The notes: a model not told the origin generated them from the letters alone. DNA of 64,000 nt from Echinicola salinicaeni (GCF_014280965.1 NZ_JACODZ010000003.1:62001-126000); one strand, 5' to 3'; positions 45,574 through 53,899 are shown, numbered from the stretch's first letter. Made by a program: numbers and translations.

Positions 45574-46140
45574 TTACATGCTTGGCAATAAAACCGTATC
45601 TACTACATGGATTACACCATTGGATTGAAATACATTTGGAATGGTTACGGCTGCCTTATTGCCACTGACATCAGAGATATATAATTTTTTCCCTTTCATC
45701 CAAGCGGTAAGCTCTTCGCCTTCCACAGTAGTCATTATGGCTTTTCCATCACCTTTTTTTATGGCTTTCATGATGTCTTTAGCACTCATTTTTCCTGCTA
45801 CCACATGATAAGTAAGGACATTGGTCAAGGCTTTTTTGTTTTCTGGCTTTAATAGGCTTTCCACAGTGCCTTCAGGAAGGGCATCAAAGGCCTTATTGAT
45901 AGGTGCAAAAACAGTGAATGGTCCATCACCTTGTAGGGTTTCTACCAAGCCTGCTGCTTTAACAGCTGCCACTAAAGTGGTATGATCATCTGAATTGACC
46001 GCATTTTCTACAATGTTTTTAGTGGGGTACATGGGTGCTCCACCTACCTCTACGGTTTTTTTTGATTGGGCAAATGCTTGGAATGCACCTAGTACAAAAA
46101 ATGCTAGCAAAGCCACTTGTAAAATTTTTGTCGTTTTCAT
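45574..46140 (-). CDS. Secreted fasciclin-domain protein
   Basis: A 188-residue protein with a signal peptide (ending AFAQ, about residue 24) and one FAS1 domain: DHTTLVAAVKAAGLVETLQG, GPFTVFAPINKAFDALPEGT, LTYHVVAGKMSAKDI and NGVIHVVDTVLLP. FAS1 domains mediate adhesion or matrix contact; in bacteria the role is mostly unknown. It is divergent from the SDR gene that begins the photolyase run, with 121 bases between starts, so shared control is possible. Confidence 0.92.
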   Translation of the reverse strand: MKTTKILQVALLAFFVLGAFQAFAQSKKTVEVGGAPMYPTKNIVENAVNSDDHTTLVAAVKAAGLVETLQGDGPFTVFAPINKAFDALPEGTVESLLKPENKKALTNVLTYHVVAGKMSAKDIMKAIKKGDGKAIMTTVEGEELTAWMKGKKLYISDVSGNKAAVTIPNVFQSNGVIHVVDTVLLPSM

Positions 46141-46261
46141 GAGTATATTATTTGTTGTTTGGAAGCATATACGCTGCGCTTTATAATACTGGATTGAGTG
46201 CTGTCTTAAATTCCATCTACAGGAGTTCCAAACAATTTTAAGCAGGGCAGGTTTTAAGGGT

Positions 46262-46957
46262 ATGGCAAATTATTTAATAATCGGGGCTTCTTCTGGTATT
46301 GGAAAGGAGCTGGCAAGGCAATTGGCCAAGGAGGGAAATCAAGTTTGGGCTAGCTACAATCAGCATCAACCAGAAGCTATCAAAGGAGTACATTATTTTT
46401 CCTTTGATGTGATGGAGGATGATTGGAAGGGTAAAGAAATGCCTGATGAACTGCATGGCTTGGTCTATTGTCCTGGAAGTATTCAGCTCAAACCCTTTGG
46501 GCGTATCAAGGAGGAAGGCTTAATGGAGGATATTCAGCTTAATGTCAGTGGAGCAGTCAAGATCATTCAACGAGTATTGCCCAAATTAAAAAAAGCAGAA
46601 CAGGCATCTATTGTACTATTCTCAACCGTGGCTGTGCAGCTAGGCCTGCCTTTTCATAGTCAGGTGGCCATTTCAAAGGGAGCTATTGAAGGCCTAACCA
46701 GAGCCTTGGCTGCTGAGTTGGCACCTAGTATCAGGGCCAACTGTATCGCTCCTTCTTTAACAGATACAGCCATGGCAAGTGCTTTGCTTTCCTCAAAAGA
46801 AAAGAGGGAAGCCAATGCCAAGAGGCATCCCTTGCGAAGAATTGGCAAGGCGGAAGATATTGCAGCGATGGCGGCGTTTTTACTCTCGGACAAGAGTTCT
46901 TGGATCAGTGGACAAATTATGCCCGTGGATGGCGGTATGTCCTCAATTAGAAACTAA
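46262..46957 (+). CDS. SDR-family protein lacking the catalytic tyrosine
   Basis: A 231-residue Rossmann protein with the dinucleotide motif YLIIGASSGIGKELA, the structural N94 in QLNVSGAV, and SISGQIMPVDGG-like end wording (SWISGQIMPVDGG). At the active site FHSQVAISKGAIEG keeps K139 but has V135 where the YxxxK tyrosine belongs, so normal SDR oxidoreduction is doubtful. From memory, the same change is common in homologues next to photolyase genes. It is the first of a same-strand run with TspO 11 bases later and three photolyase-type genes beyond. Likely NAD(P)-binding; the reaction is unknown. Confidence 0.85.
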   Translation: MANYLIIGASSGIGKELARQLAKEGNQVWASYNQHQPEAIKGVHYFSFDVMEDDWKGKEMPDELHGLVYCPGSIQLKPFGRIKEEGLMEDIQLNVSGAVKIIQRVLPKLKKAEQASIVLFSTVAVQLGLPFHSQVAISKGAIEGLTRALAAELAPSIRANCIAPSLTDTAMASALLSSKEKREANAKRHPLRRIGKAEDIAAMAAFLLSDKSSWISGQIMPVDGGMSSIRN

Positions 46958-46968
46958 AATTATTTTTT

Positions 46969-47469
46969 ATGGATACCATTTTAGATTTTCAAAAAAACAA
47001 AATCAACTGGCTGAAGCTGTTAATTTGTGTGCTCGGAATTGTGCTCTTGGGCAGCATTTCTGGTTTGGCCAATATCGGTAATATTCAAACCTGGTATGCA
47101 GGTTTGGAAAAACCAAGCTTCAATCCTCCTAATAGTGTGTTTGGCCCTGTTTGGACTGCCCTTTATGCCTTGATGGGGGTGAGCCTTTATCTGATTTGGC
47201 AGTCTCCAAAAACCGCACAGCGGACCAAATCCCTTAAGATATTTTTTGTTCAGTTGGTATTGAACTTCTGCTGGAGTTTTATTTTCTTTTATTTCCATTT
47301 ACCAGGTTTTGCGGCTATTGAAATTTTGATTTTATGGGGAATGATACTTTGGATGATCCTTAGTTTCCATAAAATTAATCATTGGGCAGCCTATATACAG
47401 ATTCCCTACTTGCTTTGGGTCAGTTTTGCCAGTGTTTTGAATATCAGTATTTGGTGGTTAAATAGTTAG
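46969..47469 (+). CDS. tspO: TspO/MBR family membrane protein
   Basis: A 166-residue protein with five membrane helices and the TspO marks TWYAGLEKPSFNPPNSVFGPVWTAL (quoted in part: WYAGLEKPSFNPPN, VFGPVWTALYALMGVSLYL), NFCWSFIFF and YLLWVSFASVLNISIWWLN. TspO binds porphyrins and, in photosynthetic and other bacteria, links tetrapyrrole level, light and oxygen stress. It follows the SDR gene by 11 bases, so both are in one transcript and fit a light-response role. Confidence 0.92.
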   Translation: MDTILDFQKNKINWLKLLICVLGIVLLGSISGLANIGNIQTWYAGLEKPSFNPPNSVFGPVWTALYALMGVSLYLIWQSPKTAQRTKSLKIFFVQLVLNFCWSFIFFYFHLPGFAAIEILILWGMILWMILSFHKINHWAAYIQIPYLLWVSFASVLNISIWWLNS

Positions 47470-47540
47470 TTATGTTTCTGTATAATGTTCCGATACCCGA
47501 ATAAACTAAGTCTTATCTATGAGGATGAATGCCATTCAAT

Positions 47541-47569
47541 AGTCACCTCGAGCGTAGTTGAGGGGAGTG
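47541..47569. repeat. Degenerate copy of a widespread Bacteroidota intergenic repeat
   Basis: AGTCACCTCGAGCGTAGTTG followed by AGGGGAGTG resembles the interspersed repeat TGTCACCCTGAGCGNAGTCGAAGGGTG that I remember from many genomes of this phylum. The core GAGCGTAGT and the flanking inverted CACCTC/GAGGGG arms are kept. It lies in the 311-base gap between tspO and the SRPBCC gene, where nothing else is recognised. Confidence 0.5.
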
Positions 47570-47780
47570 TTAAAGAATAAGAAATCTTTGGGTCTCAGTT
47601 TTGTCTTTTTGTCACCAAAAGCAGGTTTGATCTGATAGAAAATTACAGGTTTGATATGTGGTAATATCATTTTAGGAAGATTGTTTCAAAATATTACTAA
47701 ACAATTCTAGAACAGTAAGGTTTAATTCCTGTAGATCTGATCCAAGGATTAGAGAAATGGAAAATATTCAAAAGATATTC

Positions 47781-48272
47781 ATGGCACATTATCAGCTATA
47801 TACCGAACAGAAAATTCCTGCTAGCTTGGAGGAAATCTGGGATTTTATTTCTTCTCCAGCTAATTTAAAAGTGATTACCCCAGACCATATGGGCTTTGAT
47901 ATTACCTCAAAAAACTTGCCTGAGAAGATGTATCCAGGAATGATCATTTCCTATAAGGTAAGTCCACTATTGGGTATCAAAATGACCTGGGTGACTGAAA
48001 TTACGCAGGTACAGGAAAAAGAATTCTTTGTGGACGAACAGCGGATAGGCCCATATGCCATGTGGCATCATCAGCATCGATTGACTCCTCTCAAAGAAGG
48101 AGGGGTTTTAATGTCGGATATTGTAACCTACCAACCTCCCATGGGCCCATTGGGAGCCCTGGCCAATGCACTTTTAATCAAAAGACAGCTGAAACAAATT
48201 TTTGATTATCGCTTTATAGCGGTAGAAGAGAAGTTTGGAAAATATGAGCCTGCGGCCATTCTAGAAAATTGA
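47781..48272 (+). CDS. SRPBCC-family (START-like) ligand-binding protein
   Basis: From the ATG at 47781 the protein has 163 residues and begins AHYQLYTEQKIPASLEEIWD, which matches how family members start; an upstream ATG at 47757 adds eight. The wording FISSPANLKVITPDHMGFDI, LGIKMTWVTEITQVQEKEFF and PYAMWHHQHRLTPLKEGGVLM is typical of the SRPBCC/cell-division-inhibitor-like group often found beside photolyase genes. It should have a hydrophobic pocket for a small ligand; none is known. The next gene begins one base after its stop. Confidence 0.82.
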   Translation: MAHYQLYTEQKIPASLEEIWDFISSPANLKVITPDHMGFDITSKNLPEKMYPGMIISYKVSPLLGIKMTWVTEITQVQEKEFFVDEQRIGPYAMWHHQHRLTPLKEGGVLMSDIVTYQPPMGPLGALANALLIKRQLKQIFDYRFIAVEEKFGKYEPAAILEN

Positions 48273-48273
48273 A

Positions 48274-49368
48274 ATGCTATTTCCAACTGAATATAATCAG
48301 ATCATCCATCGTTTAGATCAGGTGGACCCTATAGCTTATGGTCGATCACGTAATTTCCTTGATGGAGCTGTGACCCATCTTTCACCCTATTTATCTAGAG
48401 GTGTGATCTCCACCAAGCAAGTGATGGAGCATGTTTTGGGAAAAGGATACGAGCCGAGTCAAATCACCAAATTTCTTCAAGAGTTGGCCTGGAGGGATTA
48501 TTGGCAACAGATTTGGATTACCAAGGGAGATGCGATTAATAAAGATTTGAAGCAAGTCCAATCCCCTGTTCAAAACCATAAAATGCCCAAGGCCATTATT
48601 GAGGGCAATACAGGGATAGAGGTTGTTGATAGACAGGTCGAAGAATTTTATGCAACTGGATATTTGCATAACCATGTTCGCATGTACTTGGCGGCTATGG
48701 CTTGCAATATGGGGCAAAGTCATTGGAAAATTCCGGCAAAGTGGATGTATTACCATTTATTAGATGGTGATTGGGCCAGCAACGCGCTGAGTTGGCAGTG
48801 GGTGGTGGGAAGCAATAGCCACAAAAAATACCTGGCCAACCAAGAAAATATCAATAGATATTGCCATTCTACTCAGCGAGGAACTTTCTTAGATCGCAGT
48901 TATGAGGAATTGGCTGAAATGGACATTCCTGAGAGGTTAATACCTACCGCTTTACCTGATTTGACAGTAAGCCTTCCAGATGCAAAGGACTTAGATCTAG
49001 ATCCCAAAAAGCCGACTTTAATTTATAATTTTTATAACCTTGATCCACTTTGGAGGAAAGAAATGGACGCTAACAGGATATTATTATTGGAACCGAGCCA
49101 TTTTGACCAATATCCAGTGGCCCCAAAAACCATTGACTTTATATTGAAGTTGGCAGAAAATATAGAGGGTTTGCAAGTGATGGTCGGGGAGTTTTTAGAG
49201 TTGGAGACAAAATATAGCCTAGAGAAAATTTTCTATAAAGAGCATCCCTTAAATAGACATTATACTGGCACAGAAGATATCAGGGACTGGATGTTTTCGG
49301 TGAAGGGCTATTATCCTTCTTTTTTTGCATTTTGGAAAAAGTGCCAAAAACACTGGCGAGATGGCTAA
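48274..49368 (+). CDS. Photolyase-family FAD-domain protein without N-terminal antenna domain, with extra C-terminal domain
   Basis: A 364-residue protein that starts almost directly in the photolyase FAD-binding helical domain: HLSPYLSRGVISTKQVMEHV, FLQELAWRDYWQQIW, GIEVVDRQVEEFYATGYLHN and LLDGDWASNALSWQWVVGS, with the flavin-facing N170 and the inner tryptophan W174 (aligned by eye to E. coli N378 and W382). The usual N-terminal alpha/beta domain is absent. Residues about 245-364 form another alpha/beta-looking domain (ANRILLLEPSHF, LQVMVGEFLELE, KGYYPSFFAFWKKCQKHW). The kept residues suggest an active flavin site. It overlaps the next photolyase gene by eight bases. Confidence 0.85.
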   Translation: MLFPTEYNQIIHRLDQVDPIAYGRSRNFLDGAVTHLSPYLSRGVISTKQVMEHVLGKGYEPSQITKFLQELAWRDYWQQIWITKGDAINKDLKQVQSPVQNHKMPKAIIEGNTGIEVVDRQVEEFYATGYLHNHVRMYLAAMACNMGQSHWKIPAKWMYYHLLDGDWASNALSWQWVVGSNSHKKYLANQENINRYCHSTQRGTFLDRSYEELAEMDIPERLIPTALPDLTVSLPDAKDLDLDPKKPTLIYNFYNLDPLWRKEMDANRILLLEPSHFDQYPVAPKTIDFILKLAENIEGLQVMVGEFLELETKYSLEKIFYKEHPLNRHYTGTEDIRDWMFSVKGYYPSFFAFWKKCQKHWRDG

Positions 49369-50827
49369 AAAGGACATTAATATTGTTTGGCTCAAGCGTG
49401 ATTTGAGATTACAAGATCATTGGCCATTGAAAATGGCTGAAGAGGCAGAATTACCCTACTTGATTATTTATTGTTTTGAGCCAAGTCTCATTAAATATCC
49501 AGATACATCGCTCAGACATTTGCAGTTTGTCTATCATTCCATAGAGGCCATGAATAAAGAATTGGCCCCCTTTCAAAAACAAGTAGACACCTTTTATGCA
49601 GAGGCTGTAGAGGTTTTTTCTTTGTTGATGGAGTATTTTAATATCAACAATGTCTGGGCCTATCAGGAAAGTGGTACACAATTGACTTGGGATCGGGATA
49701 AAGCAGTTTCAAAACTGTTGATAGCCAACCAAGTTAATTGGGAGGAATGCCAAAAAGATGGGGTAATTAGAGGGATTCGTAACAGGGAAGGTTGGGATAG
49801 GCAATGGTATCAAATGGCCCATTCTTCTATTATCCAAAATCGTTACAAGAAAGGCACATCGCTATCTATCCCCTTTGAAAGAGTATTGCCAACAGATTTA
49901 GGGAAAAAAATAAAGGAGTATCCCAAAGCATTTCAGCCGGCAGGAGAGAAAAATGCTTGGCACTATCTGGAATCCTTCGTGAATAAAAGAGGGATGAACT
50001 ACCGCAAACATATTTCCAAACCAATGGAAAGCAGACAGTCTTGCGGCCGGATTTCTCCTTATTTGGCATGGGGGAACTTGTCTATCCGTCAGGCCTATCA
50101 ATATGTCAGACAACATGAAAACTATCCAAAACAGAAAGCTGCTTTCAATGCTTTTCTAACCCGCTTGAAATGGCATTGCCACTTTATTCAGAAGTTTGAG
50201 GTGGAGTGCAACTATGAGCATACCTGCATCAATAGAGGATATGAACTCCTTCATCATCCTGAAAAATCCAGTTGGATTGAGGCTTGGGAAAATGGTTATA
50301 CGGGTTATCCTTTGGTGGATGCTTGCATGCGTTGTTTGAGGGAAACCGGATGGATTAACTTTAGGATGAGGGCCATGTTGGTTTCCTTTTTTTGTCACCA
50401 TCTGTTTCAGGATTGGCGCAAGGGGCATTATCACCTTGCCCGGTTGTTTTTGGATTATGAGCCAGGAATTCATTATACCCAGTTTCAGATGCAAGCAGGC
50501 ACTACCGGGGTCAATACTTTGCGTATCTATAATCCTGTCAAGCAATCCCAGGATCATGATCCGGAAGGGAATTTTATCAAACGTTGGGTGCCTGAGTTGG
50601 AAAAGGTTTCTAGTGCCTATATCCATGAACCCTGGAAAATGCCTCAGTTGGAGCAACAAATGACGGGGTTTATTGTAGAAGAAGCCTATTCAGTACCCGT
50701 TGTAGATATTCATGAGAGTGCCAAAAAAGCCCGTAAAGCCATTTGGGGCCACAGAAAAAACGAGCAGGTCCAAGTAGAGAGGGAAAGGATCATTAACACC
50801 CATACGAGAAATAGCATCAGCAAATGA
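49361..50827 (+). CDS. Cryptochrome/photolyase family protein with changed flavin site
   Basis: The ATG at 49361 gives 489 residues and overlaps the previous stop. The N-terminal antenna domain (about 4-135) begins NIVWLKRDLRLQDHWPLKMA; the FAD domain shows RQSCGRISPYLAWGNLS, LKWHCHFIQKFEVECNYEHT, YTGYPLVDACMRCLRETGWI and FRMRAMLVSFFCHHLFQDW. In the usually conserved flavin loop it reads DYEPGIHYTQFQMQAGTTG (D365 onward): H371 sits where the Asn facing flavin N5 is expected and F375 replaces the inner Trp. It may be a cryptochrome-like sensor or a distinct photolyase group rather than a classic class I enzyme. The following gene overlaps it by four bases (ATGA). Confidence 0.85.
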   Translation: MAKKDINIVWLKRDLRLQDHWPLKMAEEAELPYLIIYCFEPSLIKYPDTSLRHLQFVYHSIEAMNKELAPFQKQVDTFYAEAVEVFSLLMEYFNINNVWAYQESGTQLTWDRDKAVSKLLIANQVNWEECQKDGVIRGIRNREGWDRQWYQMAHSSIIQNRYKKGTSLSIPFERVLPTDLGKKIKEYPKAFQPAGEKNAWHYLESFVNKRGMNYRKHISKPMESRQSCGRISPYLAWGNLSIRQAYQYVRQHENYPKQKAAFNAFLTRLKWHCHFIQKFEVECNYEHTCINRGYELLHHPEKSSWIEAWENGYTGYPLVDACMRCLRETGWINFRMRAMLVSFFCHHLFQDWRKGHYHLARLFLDYEPGIHYTQFQMQAGTTGVNTLRIYNPVKQSQDHDPEGNFIKRWVPELEKVSSAYIHEPWKMPQLEQQMTGFIVEEAYSVPVVDIHESAKKARKAIWGHRKNEQVQVERERIINTHTRNSISK

Positions 50828-52299
50828 AAACTGTCAATATTATTTTTCCCCATCAGCTGCATGAAAAAAGTCCTTTGGTGGACAATGGTTATCCAGTGTA
50901 CTTGGTGGAGGAATTTTTGTTTTTTCGCCAGTATAAATTCCATCAGCAAAAGCTATTATTCCATAGAGCGAGCATGAAAGCCTATGAGAATTACCTTAAG
51001 AAAAAAGAAATTAAGCTAAAGTATATACCAAGTACTGATAAGGACTCAGATATACGGGAATTGATTCCTAAACTGGGCAAGGAAGGGTTCAAAAAAATTA
51101 TTGTTATTGATCCAACAGACAATTGGCTAGAAAAGCGGATAAGGAAAGCTTGTCAAGAGGTGGGCATAGAGCTGGAGATGCATGAAAGCCAGTTGTTTCT
51201 CAATACCAAAGCTGAGCTAGAGGAATATTTCGGGAAAAGGAAAAAATACTTTCAGGCAGATTTTTATGCCCAGCAAAGAAAGAAGCGTGAGGTATTGATG
51301 GATGGCGAGCGCCCCATTGGCGGGAAATGGAGTTTTGATTCGGAAAACCGAAAAAAATATCCCAATAAGAAAAGTCCTCCCCAAGTCCACTGGCCCAAAG
51401 AAAATGCTTATATCAAGGAGGCCAAGGGCTATGTGAAAAAGCACTATGCTGATAATTATGGGAATATTGATCATGGATTTTTTTATCCAGTTACTTTCTC
51501 AGAGGCCGCATCTTGGCTGAAGCAGTTTCTGGAACAACGTTTCCATGAATTTGGTCCTTATGAGGATGCCATGGTAAGGGAGGAAAGTATTTTGCACCAT
51601 AGTGTGCTGACGCCCATGCTCAATGTGGGTTTGCTTTCACCTCAAAAAGTGCTTGATTTGGCCCTTGTCTATGCCAAAGAGAATGAAGTTCCCTTGAATT
51701 CTCTGGAGGGTTTTGTGCGGCAGGTGATGGGCTGGAGGGAGTTTATCCGCGGGGTTTATGAATGGAAGGGAACAGATGAGCGGACTAAGAACTTTTGGGG
51801 ATTTGACCGTAAGATTCCAACAGCTTTTTGGGAAGGAAAGACGGGGATTGCTCCCCTTGACGCGACCATCAGGAAAACCCTCAATACTGCCTATAATCAC
51901 CATATAGAAAGACTGATGGTGTTGGGCAATTTTATGCTACTTTGTGAATTTGATCCCGATGAGGTTTATCGCTGGTTTATGGAAATGTATATTGATGCCT
52001 ATGACTGGGTGATGGTGCCGAATGTATATGGCATGAGCCAATTTGCCGATGGTGGACTGATGGCCACCAAGCCCTATATCAGTGGCAGCAATTACCTGAA
52101 GAAAATGAGTGATTTCCCCAAGGGGGACTGGGAGGAAATCTGGGATGCCTTATTTTGGCGTTTTATGCATGTGTACCGGGACTTTCTTCAGCAAAATCCC
52201 AGGTTGAAGATGCTTCTGGGAACATTTGACAAGATGGACAAAACCAAGCGAGAAAAGTTATTGGAGAAGGCTGAGCATTTTTTGGGAGGATTGTCTTAA
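50824..52299 (+). CDS. PhrB/FeS-BCP-like photolyase-family protein lacking the Fe-S cysteines
   Basis: A 491-residue protein of the bacterial (6-4) photolyase/CryB group: N-terminal MKTVNIIFPHQLHEKSPLVD, RASMKAYENYL, the FAD domain with GFVRQVMGWREFIRGVYEW, YNHHIERLMVLGNFMLL and DAYDWVMVPNVYGMSQFADG. Known members hold a [4Fe-4S] cluster through four cysteines, three of them in a CxxC...C stretch after the KMSDY motif. Here that stretch reads KKMSDFPKGDWEEIWDALFW (D430, W436) with no cysteine, and the whole protein has only two (about C110 and C374). Start overlaps the preceding gene by four bases; the end overlaps the convergent nitrilase gene by four. Confidence 0.88.
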   Translation: MKTVNIIFPHQLHEKSPLVDNGYPVYLVEEFLFFRQYKFHQQKLLFHRASMKAYENYLKKKEIKLKYIPSTDKDSDIRELIPKLGKEGFKKIIVIDPTDNWLEKRIRKACQEVGIELEMHESQLFLNTKAELEEYFGKRKKYFQADFYAQQRKKREVLMDGERPIGGKWSFDSENRKKYPNKKSPPQVHWPKENAYIKEAKGYVKKHYADNYGNIDHGFFYPVTFSEAASWLKQFLEQRFHEFGPYEDAMVREESILHHSVLTPMLNVGLLSPQKVLDLALVYAKENEVPLNSLEGFVRQVMGWREFIRGVYEWKGTDERTKNFWGFDRKIPTAFWEGKTGIAPLDATIRKTLNTAYNHHIERLMVLGNFMLLCEFDPDEVYRWFMEMYIDAYDWVMVPNVYGMSQFADGGLMATKPYISGSNYLKKMSDFPKGDWEEIWDALFWRFMHVYRDFLQQNPRLKMLLGTFDKMDKTKREKLLEKAEHFLGGLS

Positions 52300-53024
52300 T
52301 TTTCTTTTTTTATAACCTCCTCAGTTTCCGGGTCAAAAATCAATAGTCCTTCCCTATCCTTTTCCAGCCTCCCTAGAATTTCTCCTTCTTTATTCCAGAC
52401 CGCACTTTGTCCGGCACTTAAATAATTGTCACAATATCCGATACAATTGGCCAGCAAGACGGGTATTGAGAATTGCTTTGCGATTTTTGGATAGTGTGCA
52501 TAGGCCTTTTTAATTCCATTTTGGGATTTGGCCACGCTGGCCATGTAGATTTCTGCCCCAAGTTTTTTGGCATTTTCAGCATGTTCCTCTAGCAAGGATT
52601 CATAGCAGATGGCCGGGGCAATTTTGGTGTTTTTCACATTCAACACCACTTGTTCCTTCCCTTCAATAAAATAGGGGAGTTCGTCTGCGTGCAATCTTTG
52701 TTTAGAGTATATAATCCTCGATTGGTTAGGTTGAAATATGACCATGCCTATATTGATTCCTAATGGTGTTTTGAAGGGGATGCCGAGTCCTATGATGATG
52801 TTGTTTTGGTCGGATAACTTCTGAAATTCATCCAATCTAGCATCGCTTTTCTCCATGGCCAATTCCTGGGCTAGCTCTGGTTCATAACCCGTAAGTGACA
52901 ATTCTGGAAAAGCGATAAAGTCTACTTTTTCTAAAATGGAAATTTCAATCCACTTTTTATGGATCTTGATATTCTCCTGTATATCTCCTTTTCTTGGTTT
53001 TATTTGTGCGATTCCTATTTTCAT
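52296..53024 (-). CDS. Carbon-nitrogen hydrolase (nitrilase superfamily)
   Basis: A 242-residue cytoplasmic protein with the Glu-Lys-Cys triad: FIAFPELSLTGYE (E41), YSKQRLHADELPYF (Lys about 108) and APAICYESLLEEHAEN (Cys about 140). The length and wording fit the omega-amidase/carbamoyl-putrescine-hydrolase part of the superfamily; the exact amide substrate cannot be told. It is convergent with the photolyase run; the two coding regions overlap by four bases at their stops. Confidence 0.9.
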   Translation of the reverse strand: MKIGIAQIKPRKGDIQENIKIHKKWIEISILEKVDFIAFPELSLTGYEPELAQELAMEKSDARLDEFQKLSDQNNIIIGLGIPFKTPLGINIGMVIFQPNQSRIIYSKQRLHADELPYFIEGKEQVVLNVKNTKIAPAICYESLLEEHAENAKKLGAEIYMASVAKSQNGIKKAYAHYPKIAKQFSIPVLLANCIGYCDNYLSAGQSAVWNKEGEILGRLEKDREGLLIFDPETEEVIKKEN

Positions 53025-53040
53025 TCCAGAGAACTCTTTC

Positions 53041-53601
53041 TTATTTCAGTTTTGGATGATAATAAAGCAAGATGGTTCCGCTTTTAAAAGTTTTGCAATC
53101 CTTTAATTCTAGCGTGATGTTATGATTTAGATTGTCTAAAATAGGTGCCCCAGCCCCAATAAACACGGGGTCGATCATTATTTGGTATTCGTCCACCAAA
53201 TTGGCTTAGGCCAGCTGCTTAAGGATCTTGCCACTGCCTAAAAGTGTAATATCCTTGTCTCTCGACTTTTTTAATGTTGTTATTTCTTCAATAAGGTTTT
53301 CTTTGATGATTTTGGTGTTTTGCCAGTCTGCAGCTTTCAGGCTTTTACTTACCACCAGTTTTTCAGCCTTGTTCATGCCCTCGGCAACCTCAGGAAAGGC
53401 ATCATAGGCCATTTGGCTAGGCCAAAAGCTTTTCATCATTTCAAAGGTGATCCTACCAAAAAGCAGAATACTGTTTGATTTTAAACTTTCAGCAGAATAG
53501 TCGGCTTCTTCTCCACCGTGCTGGTGCCAATCAATATTTTCGTGGAGATCTTTATAAAATCCATTTAAGGAAATGAATGTGAAAGAGGTCAGTTTAGTCA
53601 T
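53041..53601 (-). pseudogene. Dihydrofolate-reductase-family (RibD C-terminal-like) gene broken by one stop codon
   Basis: From the ATG at 53601 the frame reads 131 residues (LTSFTFISLNGFYKDLHENI, ILLFGRITFEMMKSFWP, DITLLGSGKILKQLA), then a TAA at 53206-53208. The same frame continues without any shift for 54 residues (ANLVDEYQIMIDPVFIGAGA, then PILDNL and KDCKTFKSGTILLYYHPKLK) to a TAA at 53041-53043. This tail is exactly what the family has there, so a single base change (for example CAA to TAA) has made the stop. The function of the intact family, beyond an NADPH-binding fold, is unclear. Confidence 0.85.
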
Positions 53602-53899
53602 GATAATTCTTTTTGCTTGTTGGTTTTTTTAAAGTGTTTTATTATTGATGATGTGTACCATTGCCTTGGTAAGGGGGAATAAAATAATTTATAATGTATA
53701 TCCGTAATTTCACCAGTAATGGTTAAAAGCGAATCTAAATGTTCGTTTTGATTAGGATGTCAACTGCTTCGGTCTTCAGGCTTCAAACTTCCGACCACTT
53801 GAGCAAAGGATTTTTTGTTACTGGCATCATTGCTGATAATCAGATAATTTATTCAGTTGAATTACTTCTTTCGCTTGATAGCCATCATTTCCAGCCTAT
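53602..53899. other. Spacer without a gene
   Basis: 298 bases between the broken reductase-like gene and the AraC-TPR gene. I see no gene, hairpin terminator or known RNA here. Confidence 0.4.

Noticed and set aside
50156-50659. 167-codon minus-strand frame inside the second photolyase gene
   Set aside because: Antisense shadow of the conserved FAD domain.
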